64,000 nucleotides of DNA from Anaerocolumna jejuensis DSM 15929 (GCF_900142215.1 NZ_FRAC01000006.1:248001-312000); one strand, 5' to 3'. Shown: positions 1 through 8,794, numbered from the stretch's first letter. Notes: generated from the letters alone by a model not told the origin. Numbers and translations: made by a program.

Positions 1-35
1 GGCAATAATAAAAAATGCAAGAAGGAGGTAATCAA

Positions 36-233
36 GTGAAAACATTAGATTATATCGCATTGACACTTGTCATCATCGGCGCCATCAACTGGGGTCTCAT
101 CGGCTTCTTGGGATTTGACCTTGTAAGAGTCATATTTGGTGATATGACAGTAATGTCTAGAATTATTTATGCTCTTGTAGGTATTGCAGGCTTGTATGCC
201 CTGAGTTACTTCGGAAGACTTCGCAGCGAATAG
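36..233 (+). CDS. DUF378 family small membrane protein
   Basis: This encodes 65 residues with two hydrophobic segments (about residues 5-27 and 40-60) separated by a short polar stretch, and a GAINWGLIGF motif typical of DUF378 membrane proteins, whose role is unknown. The GTG at 36 is chosen as start because a full Shine-Dalgarno (AAGGAGGT, 22-29) lies 6 nt before it. The in-frame ATG at 15 would place that site inside the gene. It is followed by a two-way terminator shared with the convergent gene at 335-754. The promoter lies at or beyond the window edge. Confidence 0.85.
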   Translation: MKTLDYIALTLVIIGAINWGLIGFLGFDLVRVIFGDMTVMSRIIYALVGIAGLYALSYFGRLRSE

Positions 234-287
234 GCCGTTGAAGATTTGGACAGTCTGTGGTATACCTTAGGAACAGAAATCAGGAAA

Positions 288-330
288 TGAAATAAGAGGC
301 AGGTGATAGTTACACCTGCCTCTTATTTCA
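288..330. terminator. Bidirectional intrinsic terminator
   Basis: A perfect 18-bp inverted repeat (arms 288-305 and 313-330, loop 306-312) lies between the convergent genes at 36-233 and 335-754. An A/T-rich tail on each side makes it usable from both strands. Confidence 0.85.
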
Positions 331-334
331 TTAT

Positions 335-754
335 TTATAAAGCAACTGCTATATTTTCACGTATTATTTCAGGTAATGAATATTCTGCCATGGAAATGCT
401 AATGATAAAATCCACGTTGTATTCCTTTGATATCTTATCTAATTTCGTTAAGGTGGGAGTTAAGAGATCTCCTTCGATGAAGGCGATGTTCAGAAAACTG
501 TCTAAAAAAACAGCTTCCAGATCATGATCCTGTGACACAAGACCGCATATAAAACCAATAAATTCACTGGAATTCTCAATACAATAATCTTTCACATTAA
601 TAAGCCGGATTCGGTTGCTCAGCTCATACATGTGTTTATTATTCTTGTCCAGATAAATTACATTGCCTTTTAAATCTCTTGCTGCTTGGTTGGCTTTCTC
701 AATTAGTATTTTTGTCTTGCCTTTACCCTTTTCGCCTGCGATTATCTGTATCAT
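335..754 (-). CDS. P-loop ATPase-like protein of unknown function
   Basis: The protein has 139 residues and opens directly with a Walker A motif (GEKGKGKTK, residues 7-15). The hydrophobic strand ending in aspartate near residues 80-85 (AVFLDSF) could be a Walker B. It is too short for a complete motor ATPase and reads like a minimal RecA/KAP-type nucleotide-binding fold. I do not recognise a named family. The start has a strong site (AAGGAGGAG) 7-8 nt upstream. It stands alone behind its own promoter (825-853) and ends at the two-way terminator. Cytoplasmic location is inferred from the lack of a signal peptide or membrane segment. Confidence 0.7.
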   Translation of the reverse strand: MIQIIAGEKGKGKTKILIEKANQAARDLKGNVIYLDKNNKHMYELSNRIRLINVKDYCIENSSEFIGFICGLVSQDHDLEAVFLDSFLNIAFIEGDLLTPTLTKLDKISKEYNVDFIISISMAEYSLPEIIRENIAVAL

Positions 755-824
755 TGTAATCTCCTCCTTAAGATGTGTATTAAATTCGGGTGAAATTATA
801 TAAATAATTCCTAAATATACTTAT

Positions 825-853
825 ATTATAGTATATTTTCACCCAAAGTACAA
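825..853 (-). promoter_or_regulatory. Sigma-A promoter of the P-loop gene, flanked by an inverted repeat
   Basis: On the minus strand a -35 TTGTAC (848-853) and a perfect -10 TATAAT (825-830) are separated by 17 nt. The promoter sits within an inverted repeat with arms GGGTGAAA/TTTCACCC (788-795 and 837-844), which could be an operator or a leader structure. Confidence 0.75.
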
Positions 854-872
854 CCACAATATAGAAAACCGG

Positions 873-1847
873 TTACTTAATCATCTTCAATAAATCCGTC
901 ATTTGTGAGAAAAGACTATCACTGCTGTCGGCTTTTAGAATGAGGGAGATGTAGTCTTTCTTATTCTTATCCTTACTGTACAATATAAGACAGCTTCCCG
1001 CCTTACCAGTGGTTCCTGTTTTGCCGCCAACGACTGTAATACCTTTCGGCGCATTTTCCGCTCCCTTCAGATAACGGTTGGTAGTCAGGAAATTCTTTGT
1101 TACCGGATTGCCGCTGGCATCCTTATATGTTACAGTATATTCTGATTTATTAATAATAGAAAGAAATTTATCGTATGTGACTAATTGATGAAATATCAAA
1201 TATAAATCATATGCCGTTGTATAATGGTTATCATCGTGCAGACCGTGAGGATTTACAAAATTCGAATGCACGGCACCTGCGTCCTTTGCGGCCTGGTTCA
1301 TCATTTTCGCAAATTCACCGATGGTTCCTCCAACGTGCTCTGCAATAGCCACACCCGCATCATTCCCGGAATATATTAGAAAAGAATAAAGAAGGTCTTC
1401 CAACTTAATCGTATCCCCTTCTTTAAAGCCACATAGCTTGGCTCCGCTTTCCGTTATATGAGAAGCGTTATAGCTGATTGTGACCATGTCATTTAAGTCG
1501 GCTTTTTCTAATACCACCAAGGTAGTTATGAGCTTTGTCAGACTTGCCGGATATAATCTTTCATATACATTATTGGCATAAATAACCTTTTTATCCGTAT
1601 TATTTACAATTAATGATGCCTCTGCCGTTATAGCAGGGTCAGACATGTGATTAAGTTTGTCCGGTATAACTGCAAGATCAGATGCAAAAAAATCAGGTGC
1701 TTCTTCACTGCTGCTTGCCGACAGGTTCAAACCATCCATATTAGCAAAGGGCAGTGCCAAATCATCTTGATTCCTGCATCCGGTCAGGAGTGTAACAGAT
1801 AACAGAAGACAAAACAGCTTTTTCTTCATTGTATTATCAGCTTTCAT
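873..1847 (-). CDS. D-alanyl-D-alanine carboxypeptidase, DacF/PBP5-like lipoprotein
   Basis: This is a serine DD-carboxypeptidase (peptidase S11) that trims the terminal D-Ala of peptidoglycan stem peptides outside the membrane. All three catalytic motifs are visible: SLTK (SxxK, near residue 102), SGN (near 150) and KTG within GGKTGTTG near the C terminus. The N terminus is a lipoprotein signal ending in LLTGC, so it is probably membrane-anchored. Its length, about 324 residues, fits a catalytic domain with little C-terminal extension. The ATG at 1847 is preferred to the one at 1859 because GGGGAT lies just upstream of it and overlaps the earlier codon. That ribosome binding site belongs to the repeat element at 1850-2046. 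The gene is last in the mgsA/rodA/min/mre run. Confidence 0.88.
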   Translation of the reverse strand: MKADNTMKKKLFCLLLSVTLLTGCRNQDDLALPFANMDGLNLSASSSEEAPDFFASDLAVIPDKLNHMSDPAITAEASLIVNNTDKKVIYANNVYERLYPASLTKLITTLVVLEKADLNDMVTISYNASHITESGAKLCGFKEGDTIKLEDLLYSFLIYSGNDAGVAIAEHVGGTIGEFAKMMNQAAKDAGAVHSNFVNPHGLHDDNHYTTAYDLYLIFHQLVTYDKFLSIINKSEYTVTYKDASGNPVTKNFLTTNRYLKGAENAPKGITVVGGKTGTTGKAGSCLILYSKDKNKKDYISLILKADSSDSLFSQMTDLLKMIK

Positions 1848-1849
1848 AT

Positions 1850-2046
1850 TAATCCCCATGCATATCGCAAGTTTGCTTGCGATACTGCTTAAATAAAAAG
1901 ATTAAAAATGCAGCGCATTTTTCAATCTAATCCCATGCATATCACAAGCATGCTTGTGATACTGCTTTAATAAAAAGATTAAAATGCAACGCATTTTTAT
2001 CTAATCCTCATGCATATCGCAGGCGGGCCTGCGATACTTCTTAAAT
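1850..2046 (-). repeat. Three tandem copies of a hairpin repeat joined to the dacF-like start
   Basis: Read on the minus strand, a unit of roughly 65-78 nt recurs three times. Each unit is a palindrome of the form TATCGCAAGC...GCTTGCGATA, then ATGCATGGGGATTA, then a small hairpin AAAATGCGCTGCATTTT and an AT-rich spacer. Palindrome cores are near 1862-1885, 1938-1962 and 2014-2036. The copies have diverged, but arm changes are often compensated (for example TCGCAGGC/GCCTGCGA), so the hairpin appears conserved. The last unit runs into the dacF-like start, its GGGGATTA serving as Shine-Dalgarno. Relatives are at 40800-40855 and 59243-59413. Confidence 0.85.
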
Positions 2047-2054
2047 AGAAAAAA

Positions 2055-2453
2055 CTATGATCTTAATATTTCACGCCAGTCAAGATCTCCGCGATCCAGC
2101 GCTTTTATCATAAGTTCCGCAGATGCCAAGTTAGTTGCTAAAGGAATATTATGAGTATCACATAAACGCACAACTGTATTTACATCCGGCTCATGGGATT
2201 TCGGAGAAAGGGGATCTCTTAAAAAAATAACAAGATCCATCTGATTATGCTCAATCTGTGCTCCCATCTGTTGTTCTCCGCCAAGGTGTCCAGCAAGGTA
2301 TTTATGAACATTCAGATTCGTCACTTCCTCAATCAGTCTTCCCGTTGTTCCGGTTGCATATAGTTCATGCTTATTTAAAATACCCCGATATGCTATACAA
2401 AAATTCTGCATCAATTTCTTCTTTGCATCATGCGCTATCATACCAATATTCAT
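2055..2453 (-). CDS. mgsA: Methylglyoxal synthase
   Basis: This enzyme converts dihydroxyacetone phosphate to methylglyoxal and phosphate, an overflow bypass of lower glycolysis, in the cytoplasm. The 132 residues match the family in length and order: AHD near residue 8, YATGTTG near 33-39, GGEQQMGA near 58-65, FLRDPL, then HEPDV. The family's catalytic aspartate in GGDQQ (Asp71 of E. coli MgsA) is glutamate here, read as a GAA codon. The other acidic and histidine residues are in place. A GGGGGTAA ribosome binding site overlaps the rodA stop codon, so it is probably translated with rodA. Confidence 0.93.
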   Translation of the reverse strand: MNIGMIAHDAKKKLMQNFCIAYRGILNKHELYATGTTGRLIEEVTNLNVHKYLAGHLGGEQQMGAQIEHNQMDLVIFLRDPLSPKSHEPDVNTVVRLCDTHNIPLATNLASAELMIKALDRGDLDWREILRS

Positions 2454-2459
2454 ATGGTG

Positions 2460-3581
2460 TTACCCCCTTCTATATTTTCTCTGTAAATTTATATTGATTA
2501 TGATTCCGATGGCTATCATGCTGCTCATCATGGAGCTGAGTCCATAACTGACAAAAGGCAGTGGTATACCGGTATTCGGTAATATTTTTGTCGCCACACC
2601 AATATTGACAAACATCTGAAACACAAACATAGCAGAAATACCGATAGCAATCAGCCGCCCCAATCTGTCAGGCGCATGGCTTGCTATGATCAAACACTTA
2701 AAAATGATAATGGATAATAGCACTATTATAACACAACCGCCAATAAATCCAAGACTTTCTCCTGCCACCGAAAAAATAAAATCACTTTCCGATATAGGAA
2801 CGTAGGTATCGCTTTGAATTGCATCCTTTCCTTCCGAAAAAAGCTTTCCGGTAAGTTTTCCGGAACCAATTACTTCAACAGAATTCTCCTGCTGATAAAG
2901 TGTGGAAGAGGATTTGTCGGCTCCCGGATTCATGAAAGCCTCTATTCTGTTCTGCTGATAATTCGTCAGGAAGAAAATGTCATAATTATTCTGAATTCCC
3001 CACAAAGTTCCAATAACAAGTGGGATTACAGTAATTAAAATTGGTAGAATTATCTTTAAGCTTAACCCTCCCGCAAATATCATTATAGCAAAAATAAACA
3101 GAATAACAAGACTCGTTGATAAATTTGTTTGTGTTAAAATAAGAAAAGTTGGAATAGCTATCAACACTCCAAGCAGAACTAATACATAAAATTTCTTCAT
3201 CCTGTCTTTGAATATCACTAATAGTTTTGCCATAAAAATGATAAGTATAATCTTTGTAAGCTCTGATGGTTGAAATTCAAATACTTTTAAGTCCAGCCAT
3301 CTCCTGGAACTGTTGTGTTCCACTCCAATAAGCTTTACAGCAACTAAAAGTATCAGGTTAATAAAGTATAGTATAATGTAAAACTGGCTGATGAAATGAT
3401 AATCTATAAGAGATACCACAGCTACTATAAACAATCCCAGTACCAGCCCCATTATTTGTTTGAGAAACAAGCCTTCCTGAGCTATTCGAACCAGGTATAC
3501 CCCGATTGCGCTCAAGATAATTACAAAGGTCACTAAGCTGAAATCATAATTCCTTATACTGTACTTTTTTAATGGAAACAT
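2460..3581 (-). CDS. rodA: SEDS peptidoglycan glycosyltransferase RodA
   Basis: This 373-residue polytopic membrane protein has about ten hydrophobic segments. It is the SEDS-type transglycosylase that polymerises lipid II for side-wall elongation together with a class B PBP. Visible signatures are NSSRRWLDL and FQPSELTK in the first half, SESDFIFSVAGE (with the conserved aspartate region) near residue 265, and GIPLPFVSYGLSS near the C terminus. The cognate transpeptidase is probably the PBP2-type gene at 5402-8284. It lies between minE and mgsA. RodA is favoured over FtsW or SpoVE because of the min/mre context. Confidence 0.93.
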   Translation of the reverse strand: MFPLKKYSIRNYDFSLVTFVIILSAIGVYLVRIAQEGLFLKQIMGLVLGLFIVAVVSLIDYHFISQFYIILYFINLILLVAVKLIGVEHNSSRRWLDLKVFEFQPSELTKIILIIFMAKLLVIFKDRMKKFYVLVLLGVLIAIPTFLILTQTNLSTSLVILFIFAIMIFAGGLSLKIILPILITVIPLVIGTLWGIQNNYDIFFLTNYQQNRIEAFMNPGADKSSSTLYQQENSVEVIGSGKLTGKLFSEGKDAIQSDTYVPISESDFIFSVAGESLGFIGGCVIIVLLSIIIFKCLIIASHAPDRLGRLIAIGISAMFVFQMFVNIGVATKILPNTGIPLPFVSYGLSSMMSSMIAIGIIININLQRKYRRG

Positions 3582-3601
3582 AACTTTACCCTAACTTTTC
3601 T

Positions 3602-3874
3602 TTATTTGTTGGACTTCATATCCTTAATGGGAATGTTAGCAAATAATGCAGGAACGGTCCCATTATTACCTTCAGATTCTGTCTGTGTAATTTTAATATC
3701 AAGCCCCTCTAAGTCAATTTCTACATACCGGGAAATAACGGCGATAATGTCATTTTTTATCTGTTCCATTAGCTCCGGTGAACATCCTGCCCTGTCTGAG
3801 ACAAGTACTAACTTCAAACGGTCTTTTGCAACACCGCTGGAAGTTTTTTTTCTGAAAAAGTCCGCCAATCCCAT
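3602..3874 (-). CDS. minE: Cell division topological specificity factor MinE
   Basis: The 90 residues are the usual MinE size. MinE stimulates MinD ATPase activity and drives it off the membrane, so that the MinC inhibitor is low at midcell. The N-terminal half (SSGVAKDRLKLVLVSDRAG) contains the MinD-binding helix/strand segment, and the C-terminal half is the dimerisation domain. The start has GAGGAG 8 nt upstream. It is third in a minC-minD-minE order, with 16 nt between minD and minE. Confidence 0.93.
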   Translation of the reverse strand: MGLADFFRKKTSSGVAKDRLKLVLVSDRAGCSPELMEQIKNDIIAVISRYVEIDLEGLDIKITQTESEGNNGTVPALFANIPIKDMKSNK

Positions 3875-3890
3875 ATTAATACTCCTCTCC

Positions 3891-4685
3891 CTAATTTTTC
3901 TTTAGTAAGCTTACCAGCCTGTTAAATAGTCCCTGCTTTCCGTTTAATTCAAGGAACGGTACTTCCTCTCCCAGTATTCTGCGGCAGATATTCATATAAG
4001 CCTGGCCTGCTGACGTATTAGTTCCAACTAAGGGTTCGCCCTGATTGGTGGAAATAACAATATTTTCATCATCGGGGACAACACCGATTAAGCCGATGGC
4101 AAGGATTTCAACAACATCCTCACTGGACATCATATCGCCTCTTTTAACCATATCAGGCCTTAAACGGTTTACAATCAAGTGTGTCTGTTTCATTTCGTTG
4201 GCTTCTAATAAACCAATAATTCTATCGGCGTCCCTTACCGCTGATACCTCAGGGGTGGTAACTACTAATGCTCTGTCCGCGCCTGCTATGGCATTCTTAA
4301 AGCCCTGTTCAATACCGGCAGGACAGTCCATTAATATGTAATCGTATTCTTCTCTCAATTCATCCGCAAGCTTCTTCATCTGCTCCGGGGTAACCGCTGT
4401 CTTGTCCCTGGTCTGTGCAGAAGGCAGAAGGTAAAGGTTGGGATATCGCTTATCTTTTATAAGTGCTTGTTTCACCCGGCAGTTTCCTTCAATTACATCT
4501 ACCAGATTATAAACGATTCTGTTCTCAAGTCCCATGACCACATCCAGATTTCTAAGTCCTATATCCGTATCAATCAGAATAACCTTCTTGTCCAGCTTTG
4601 CAAGTCCTGTTCCGACATTTGCCGTTGTTGTTGTCTTTCCTACTCCACCCTTACCGGATGTTACTACGATTACTTCGCCCATCAT
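3891..4685 (-). CDS. minD: Septum site-determining ATPase MinD
   Basis: MinD is a deviant-Walker ATPase that binds the membrane and recruits MinC to block polar division. The signature GKGGVGKTT is at residues 11-19, with the signature lysine at 12 and the P-loop lysine at 17. DTDIGLRNLD follows near residue 43. The C terminus (LVSLLKKN) is an amphipathic membrane-targeting helix. The ATG at 4685 is chosen because GGAGG lies 5 nt upstream. A TTG at 4697 would overlap that site. Confidence 0.95.
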   Translation of the reverse strand: MMGEVIVVTSGKGGVGKTTTTANVGTGLAKLDKKVILIDTDIGLRNLDVVMGLENRIVYNLVDVIEGNCRVKQALIKDKRYPNLYLLPSAQTRDKTAVTPEQMKKLADELREEYDYILMDCPAGIEQGFKNAIAGADRALVVTTPEVSAVRDADRIIGLLEANEMKQTHLIVNRLRPDMVKRGDMMSSEDVVEILAIGLIGVVPDDENIVISTNQGEPLVGTNTSAGQAYMNICRRILGEEVPFLELNGKQGLFNRLVSLLKKN

Positions 4686-4704
4686 GTTATCCTCCAAAAA
4701 CTTA

Positions 4705-5370
4705 TTATAAGTTTATATCATTTATAACCTCTTTACTCAAAGGTTCTATATAGATATTTCCATCTTCCAAAAAAGCAATCTTCGTTTCCTTGCCTGCGCT
4801 TTTCTCAGGCTTGTCCGGCGATCTGGCTATGGTATCGGCAATCCGTATCTGAACTGGGCTCATATCAAGGGCAACTACAAAGGAATTTGTATTGCCGGAT
4901 GCACCGGCAAATACGCTTCCCTTTAAGGAACCCAGAACAATAATATTTCCCTTTGATACAATTCGTGCTCCCGGATTGATATCTCCTATCACGATGATAC
5001 TGGTTTCCACCTCTAACACCTGGCCTGACCTTAGATTTCCCTTGTAGAATTGTCCCGTAGTGTTGGACAGCTCCATCAGCTTTTCATCCAGGGCTTTTTT
5101 AAATTTTTCTTCTGTCTGCGGATCATCTTCTATGACACAGACCACATGCAGCTTGGTTTCTTCGGCAATGATATTTAAGATATCACGCTGCTGCTCTGTT
5201 GTCAGCTTTCTTCCCTCAAAGCTTAAAGCCATTTGGGCCTTATCGAAGAATTTAGCGGACTCGCGGAACTTCTCAGCTATTTTTTCTCTTAAGCTGTCAT
5301 ACTCCATTTCACTGTCCAGCACGACAATAATACCGTATTTATTGCCTTTTATAATGACTGGGTTGTTCAT
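4705..5370 (-). CDS. minC: Septum site-determining protein MinC
   Basis: MinC inhibits FtsZ assembly away from midcell and is brought to the membrane by MinD. The 221 residues show an N-terminal alpha/beta domain (about 1-105) and a C-terminal beta-helix domain (about 110-205). The latter has the typical series VIVIGDINPGA, GNIIVLGSLKGSVFAGA and ALDMSPVQIRIADTIARSP. The ATG at 5370 follows AGGAGGTGTTT with good spacing, so the GTG two codons earlier is rejected. It is the first of the min genes, 31 nt after the PBP2 gene. Confidence 0.93.
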   Translation of the reverse strand: MNNPVIIKGNKYGIIVVLDSEMEYDSLREKIAEKFRESAKFFDKAQMALSFEGRKLTTEQQRDILNIIAEETKLHVVCVIEDDPQTEEKFKKALDEKLMELSNTTGQFYKGNLRSGQVLEVETSIIVIGDINPGARIVSKGNIIVLGSLKGSVFAGASGNTNSFVVALDMSPVQIRIADTIARSPDKPEKSAGKETKIAFLEDGNIYIEPLSKEVINDINL

Positions 5371-5401
5371 AAACACCTCCTGATTGCTCTATGCTATATA
5401 A

Positions 5402-8284
5402 TTAATCTGTAAAGGACACTGTCTCAGATTCCGGCATAATCGCTTTTCCCTCCGGCTTCTTGTATCCAGGCTTTTTGAAATAATATCCATACAGATATTT
5501 ACTAAGCTCTACTGCATTGCTGGAAGCATAACCATAGGGTATAACAGTCACCATGGATATTTCCGGCTTGTCGTAGGGTGCATAAGAAACAAACAAAGCA
5601 TGGTTTCCATGTAATTTACTTTCCTGGGCTGTACCGGTCTTTCCTGCAACCTTTAAAGGAAAATCCTTAAAGATATAGGACACGGAGCTTCTGCTTCCGT
5701 TTGCCACCTTGTACATGCCTTCATGGACTAAATCCCAGTAGGTGCTGCTGATGGAATTGATTTGAGTGCTTTTTGCCTTATTATCCAAAATCACCTTTCC
5801 ATCCTTATCCACTACCTTCTTAAGCAGTGTCAGATCATAAGAGGTTCCGCCGGTAGCTACCGTTGTCAGATATCTTGCCAATTGGACAGGCGTATAGTTA
5901 TTAGTGCCCTGTCCGATAGCTGAACGTACCGCATCCATATCGGAGGTTTTAGGGTCTGCTTCTTCCAACTCAATTCCTGATTTTCTATCCAATCCCAATA
6001 ATTTTGCATATTTGGCAAGCTTTTTAAGACCGGTTGAGGTTTTTTCGGAATCATTTCCGTTATTGCTTAAACGCCAGCCCATTTCATAGAAGAAATAGTT
6101 ACAGGAAACCTCCAGGGCTGTGGTTATATCCACCTTCCCATGGCTGGATGAGGACCAGTCCTTGGGTGGATGATAGGTTACCTTGTTAAATATGGTTTTA
6201 TCCAGGACAGTCTCTCCCGGCTGTAATACGCCTTCATCAAGAGCAGCAAGGGAGGTAACCATTTTATAAGTGGAACCCGGAGCTGTTCTCTGTTTTGTTG
6301 CCCTGGAAATAGTAGGCTGCGAAAGATCGTTATTTACTTTCGTAAAATAATTATAATCAACCTTATTGGCAAAATAATTATTGTCGTAACCCGGATAGGA
6401 TACCAAAGCCCGGACCTCACCTGTTTTGACATCCGTAACTACCACCGAGGCACTGCAGGGATCCAAAGCAAGCTGGGCCGGTGTTATCTCAATGTTACGT
6501 ATCTTTTGGGTAATAAAAGTATAGGGGGATAAAACTCCGCTTTCTAATTTGGTAATATCTTCTTTATTGTATTTTAACACACCTTGGTCGAATAATAAAA
6601 GACAAATTTCTTTTCCTGATAATTGATAGGAATATACCAGCTCTTTATAGACCATTTTTTGAAAAAGAACATCATCTGCCATGGAATCCGTAATATGATT
6701 CAACAGCTTGCCGTACAGTTCATCCGTACTGTAATAGGCCTCCCCATCGGTTTTTTTATCCAGGAATTTATTTGTATCCACCCAATTCTTTGAGATTGCA
6801 TATTGCAGGAACTTGCTAAGGCTTATCTTATCCTCCACATACTTATTATACATCTCATCGGACTGGTCTATTGGTTCCAGCAGAGAAGAAGAATCTGTAA
6901 TATCCGACTGCTTTGTCAGCAGAATCCCCTCATTTTTCAGTTTCTTGTAAACATAATTCAGATAGTCCGACATGGATTCAGAAACATTGGAACTAAGAGC
7001 ATCCGAGTTAATGGACAGTTTACTTTTTAAATCATCGAGTACGGAATTTCTCTTAGACGTATATTTCTTATATACGGCTTTTTCAAGCCCGGTGGCATCA
7101 TCTGAATTAAAAGTCGTTACATCAATTACACTGTTGTTAATTAATGCATTGTAAACATCATAAATAGGGATTTTAATGTTCTTTGCCGATTCACCTCTTG
7201 TTCCCGCATCAGTGCTGTTATTGATTTTAGAAAGCAGAATTCCGGCAAGAGCACGCTCAATAATCTTATAATATGCTTTTTGAAGGTCGCTGTCTGTAGT
7301 CAGATAGACATCTCCCCCTGCAATTGGTTCCGTTCTGCTCAAGGTTTCCAGGTATTTATTGACAGCATTGACCGAAACACTTTCAATTCCCTTTTTTCCT
7401 GCCAGGTACGATTCAAATACCTTTTCCACTCCCAGCTTTCCGATCATATCAGAGGTATTATAGCCGGAGTCCTCTCCCAGGTTCTGTAGTTCGGTATCAT
7501 TTACAAGTCCTGTATATCCGATGATATGGGCATTATAAATACTGTCATTGTATACCCGGTAGGGCTGCTGCTTAATTTCCACTCCTGAAAGTATACTGCT
7601 GTTTTCATAAATAGCTGCAACTGTTTCAGGGCTGACCTTTGAGGAAATGATAATCTGGTTATAAGGCGGAAAATTGCTGAAAATAGCGTAGCGCAAGGTC
7701 ATAATCTTAAGTGCTTCTTCCATTTTGTAGTCATCCGAAATTTTAAACATGGCAACACTCTTATCCCCATGCCTTAAAAAATCAAACACCTGTGCAGCAG
7801 TGGCGTTTTTCTGCTCCTCGCTCAGCTTATCGATGGAAGATTTCCCGTAGGCATTCATCAAAAAGCGTAATCTGGCCTTGCCGCTTACCGTAAATTCCGG
7901 TTCTTTATCCTTATTCAGTGTAATGCCAAACTCATTTTCTATACTGTTTCCGTATTTCTCCAAAATGTTTATCAGATTAAAAAGCATCTTGTTCAGATCA
8001 TCATTGGAGGTTTTTGTAATGTTTTCCAATACGACAGAGTAACTAATTTCATTGTACGCAAGTAATTTTCCGTTTCTGTCATAAATATTTCCCCTGGTAC
8101 TCTTTATTTCCCTCTCTCTTGTGGTTCTTACCTGGCTGGCCTTTTCAAAACTTTCTCCCTGTATAATCTGAAGAGTATAAATACGGCTTATCAGAATTCC
8201 AATCAGAGCCAGAAATATTAAGGTGACAGGAAATAACCTGGAGGTAAAGACCTGTTTTATCTTTTCCCAAACAATATCCAGCAA
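5402..8284 (-). CDS. PBP2-type penicillin-binding transpeptidase with a large insertion
   Basis: This class B penicillin-binding protein cross-links peptidoglycan, presumably as partner of RodA in the elongasome. It has one N-terminal membrane anchor (about residues 17-35), then the dimerisation start (RGNIYDRNGKLLAYN). The transpeptidase motifs are STYK (SxxK, about 670), SCN (about 725) and KTGT (about 880). At 960 residues it exceeds the usual 600-750. The excess lies mainly at about residues 340-590, a charged, helix-rich stretch before ASVVVTDVKTGEVRALVSYPG. The start is a TTG immediately after the mreD stop (TAGTTG), with GGAGGG 7 nt upstream, which implies coupling to mreD. It is followed by minC. 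Confidence 0.92.
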   Translation of the reverse strand: MLDIVWEKIKQVFTSRLFPVTLIFLALIGILISRIYTLQIIQGESFEKASQVRTTREREIKSTRGNIYDRNGKLLAYNEISYSVVLENITKTSNDDLNKMLFNLINILEKYGNSIENEFGITLNKDKEPEFTVSGKARLRFLMNAYGKSSIDKLSEEQKNATAAQVFDFLRHGDKSVAMFKISDDYKMEEALKIMTLRYAIFSNFPPYNQIIISSKVSPETVAAIYENSSILSGVEIKQQPYRVYNDSIYNAHIIGYTGLVNDTELQNLGEDSGYNTSDMIGKLGVEKVFESYLAGKKGIESVSVNAVNKYLETLSRTEPIAGGDVYLTTDSDLQKAYYKIIERALAGILLSKINNSTDAGTRGESAKNIKIPIYDVYNALINNSVIDVTTFNSDDATGLEKAVYKKYTSKRNSVLDDLKSKLSINSDALSSNVSESMSDYLNYVYKKLKNEGILLTKQSDITDSSSLLEPIDQSDEMYNKYVEDKISLSKFLQYAISKNWVDTNKFLDKKTDGEAYYSTDELYGKLLNHITDSMADDVLFQKMVYKELVYSYQLSGKEICLLLFDQGVLKYNKEDITKLESGVLSPYTFITQKIRNIEITPAQLALDPCSASVVVTDVKTGEVRALVSYPGYDNNYFANKVDYNYFTKVNNDLSQPTISRATKQRTAPGSTYKMVTSLAALDEGVLQPGETVLDKTIFNKVTYHPPKDWSSSSHGKVDITTALEVSCNYFFYEMGWRLSNNGNDSEKTSTGLKKLAKYAKLLGLDRKSGIELEEADPKTSDMDAVRSAIGQGTNNYTPVQLARYLTTVATGGTSYDLTLLKKVVDKDGKVILDNKAKSTQINSISSTYWDLVHEGMYKVANGSRSSVSYIFKDFPLKVAGKTGTAQESKLHGNHALFVSYAPYDKPEISMVTVIPYGYASSNAVELSKYLYGYYFKKPGYKKPEGKAIMPESETVSFTD

Positions 8285-8794
8285 CTAGAATCCCTCCTCT
8301 TCTTCTTTTTTCTCTGTCTTATCGTTAATTATGTTTAACAGCTTATACAGGAATACGGATATAATAACTGTATATATCAGATCCGGCAGCCCTTTGTGAA
8401 CAAAATAGAATCCAATATTCAATTTGCCCCGGAGTAAGTACTCAAATATATAATAGAGAAAAAAGTAAACTAAATCACTAAGTCCAACAAGTATTAACGG
8501 AATTGTCATATTTTCCTTCACAAATATCCGGTAGCAAAAACCGTTCAAATACCCGATAGTCATAAAAATCAGAGCATAAAGCCCTACAATATACCCATAA
8601 CATAAATCTATCAGCAGTCCGCAAAAAAAGCCTGTCAGCAAGCCTTCTCTTCTTCCTTTTGTAAGTCCAGCCGTAGCGGTTAAGATTAACAGAAGGTTCG
8701 GAGCAACTCTGGCTAAGGAAAACCACTGAAATATGGTAGTCTGTATTAAAAAACACAGGAATATTTCTGCAATTACAATAACGAATCTTTTCAC
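8285..8794 (-). CDS. mreD: Rod shape-determining protein MreD
   Basis: A 169-residue integral membrane protein with five to six hydrophobic segments. The typical MreD pattern RVAPNLLLILTATAGLTKGRREG and GFFCGLLIDL is visible around residues 30-65. It is part of the membrane complex linking MreB filaments to wall synthesis. The start is a GTG at 8794 with only a weak purine-rich site upstream. A neighbouring overlapping frame (8478-8810) is a shadow. It lies between mreC and the PBP2 gene and abuts the latter. Confidence 0.9.
   Translation of the reverse strand: MKRFVIVIAEIFLCFLIQTTIFQWFSLARVAPNLLLILTATAGLTKGRREGLLTGFFCGLLIDLCYGYIVGLYALIFMTIGYLNGFCYRIFVKENMTIPLILVGLSDLVYFFLYYIFEYLLRGKLNIGFYFVHKGLPDLIYTVIISVFLYKLLNIINDKTEKKEEEEGF

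Noticed and set aside
1850..2046. Tandem repeats as a CRISPR array
   Set aside because: The units are direct tandem hairpins with no variable spacers between fixed repeats, and no cas genes are nearby. The same applies to 24648-24829 and 59243-59413.
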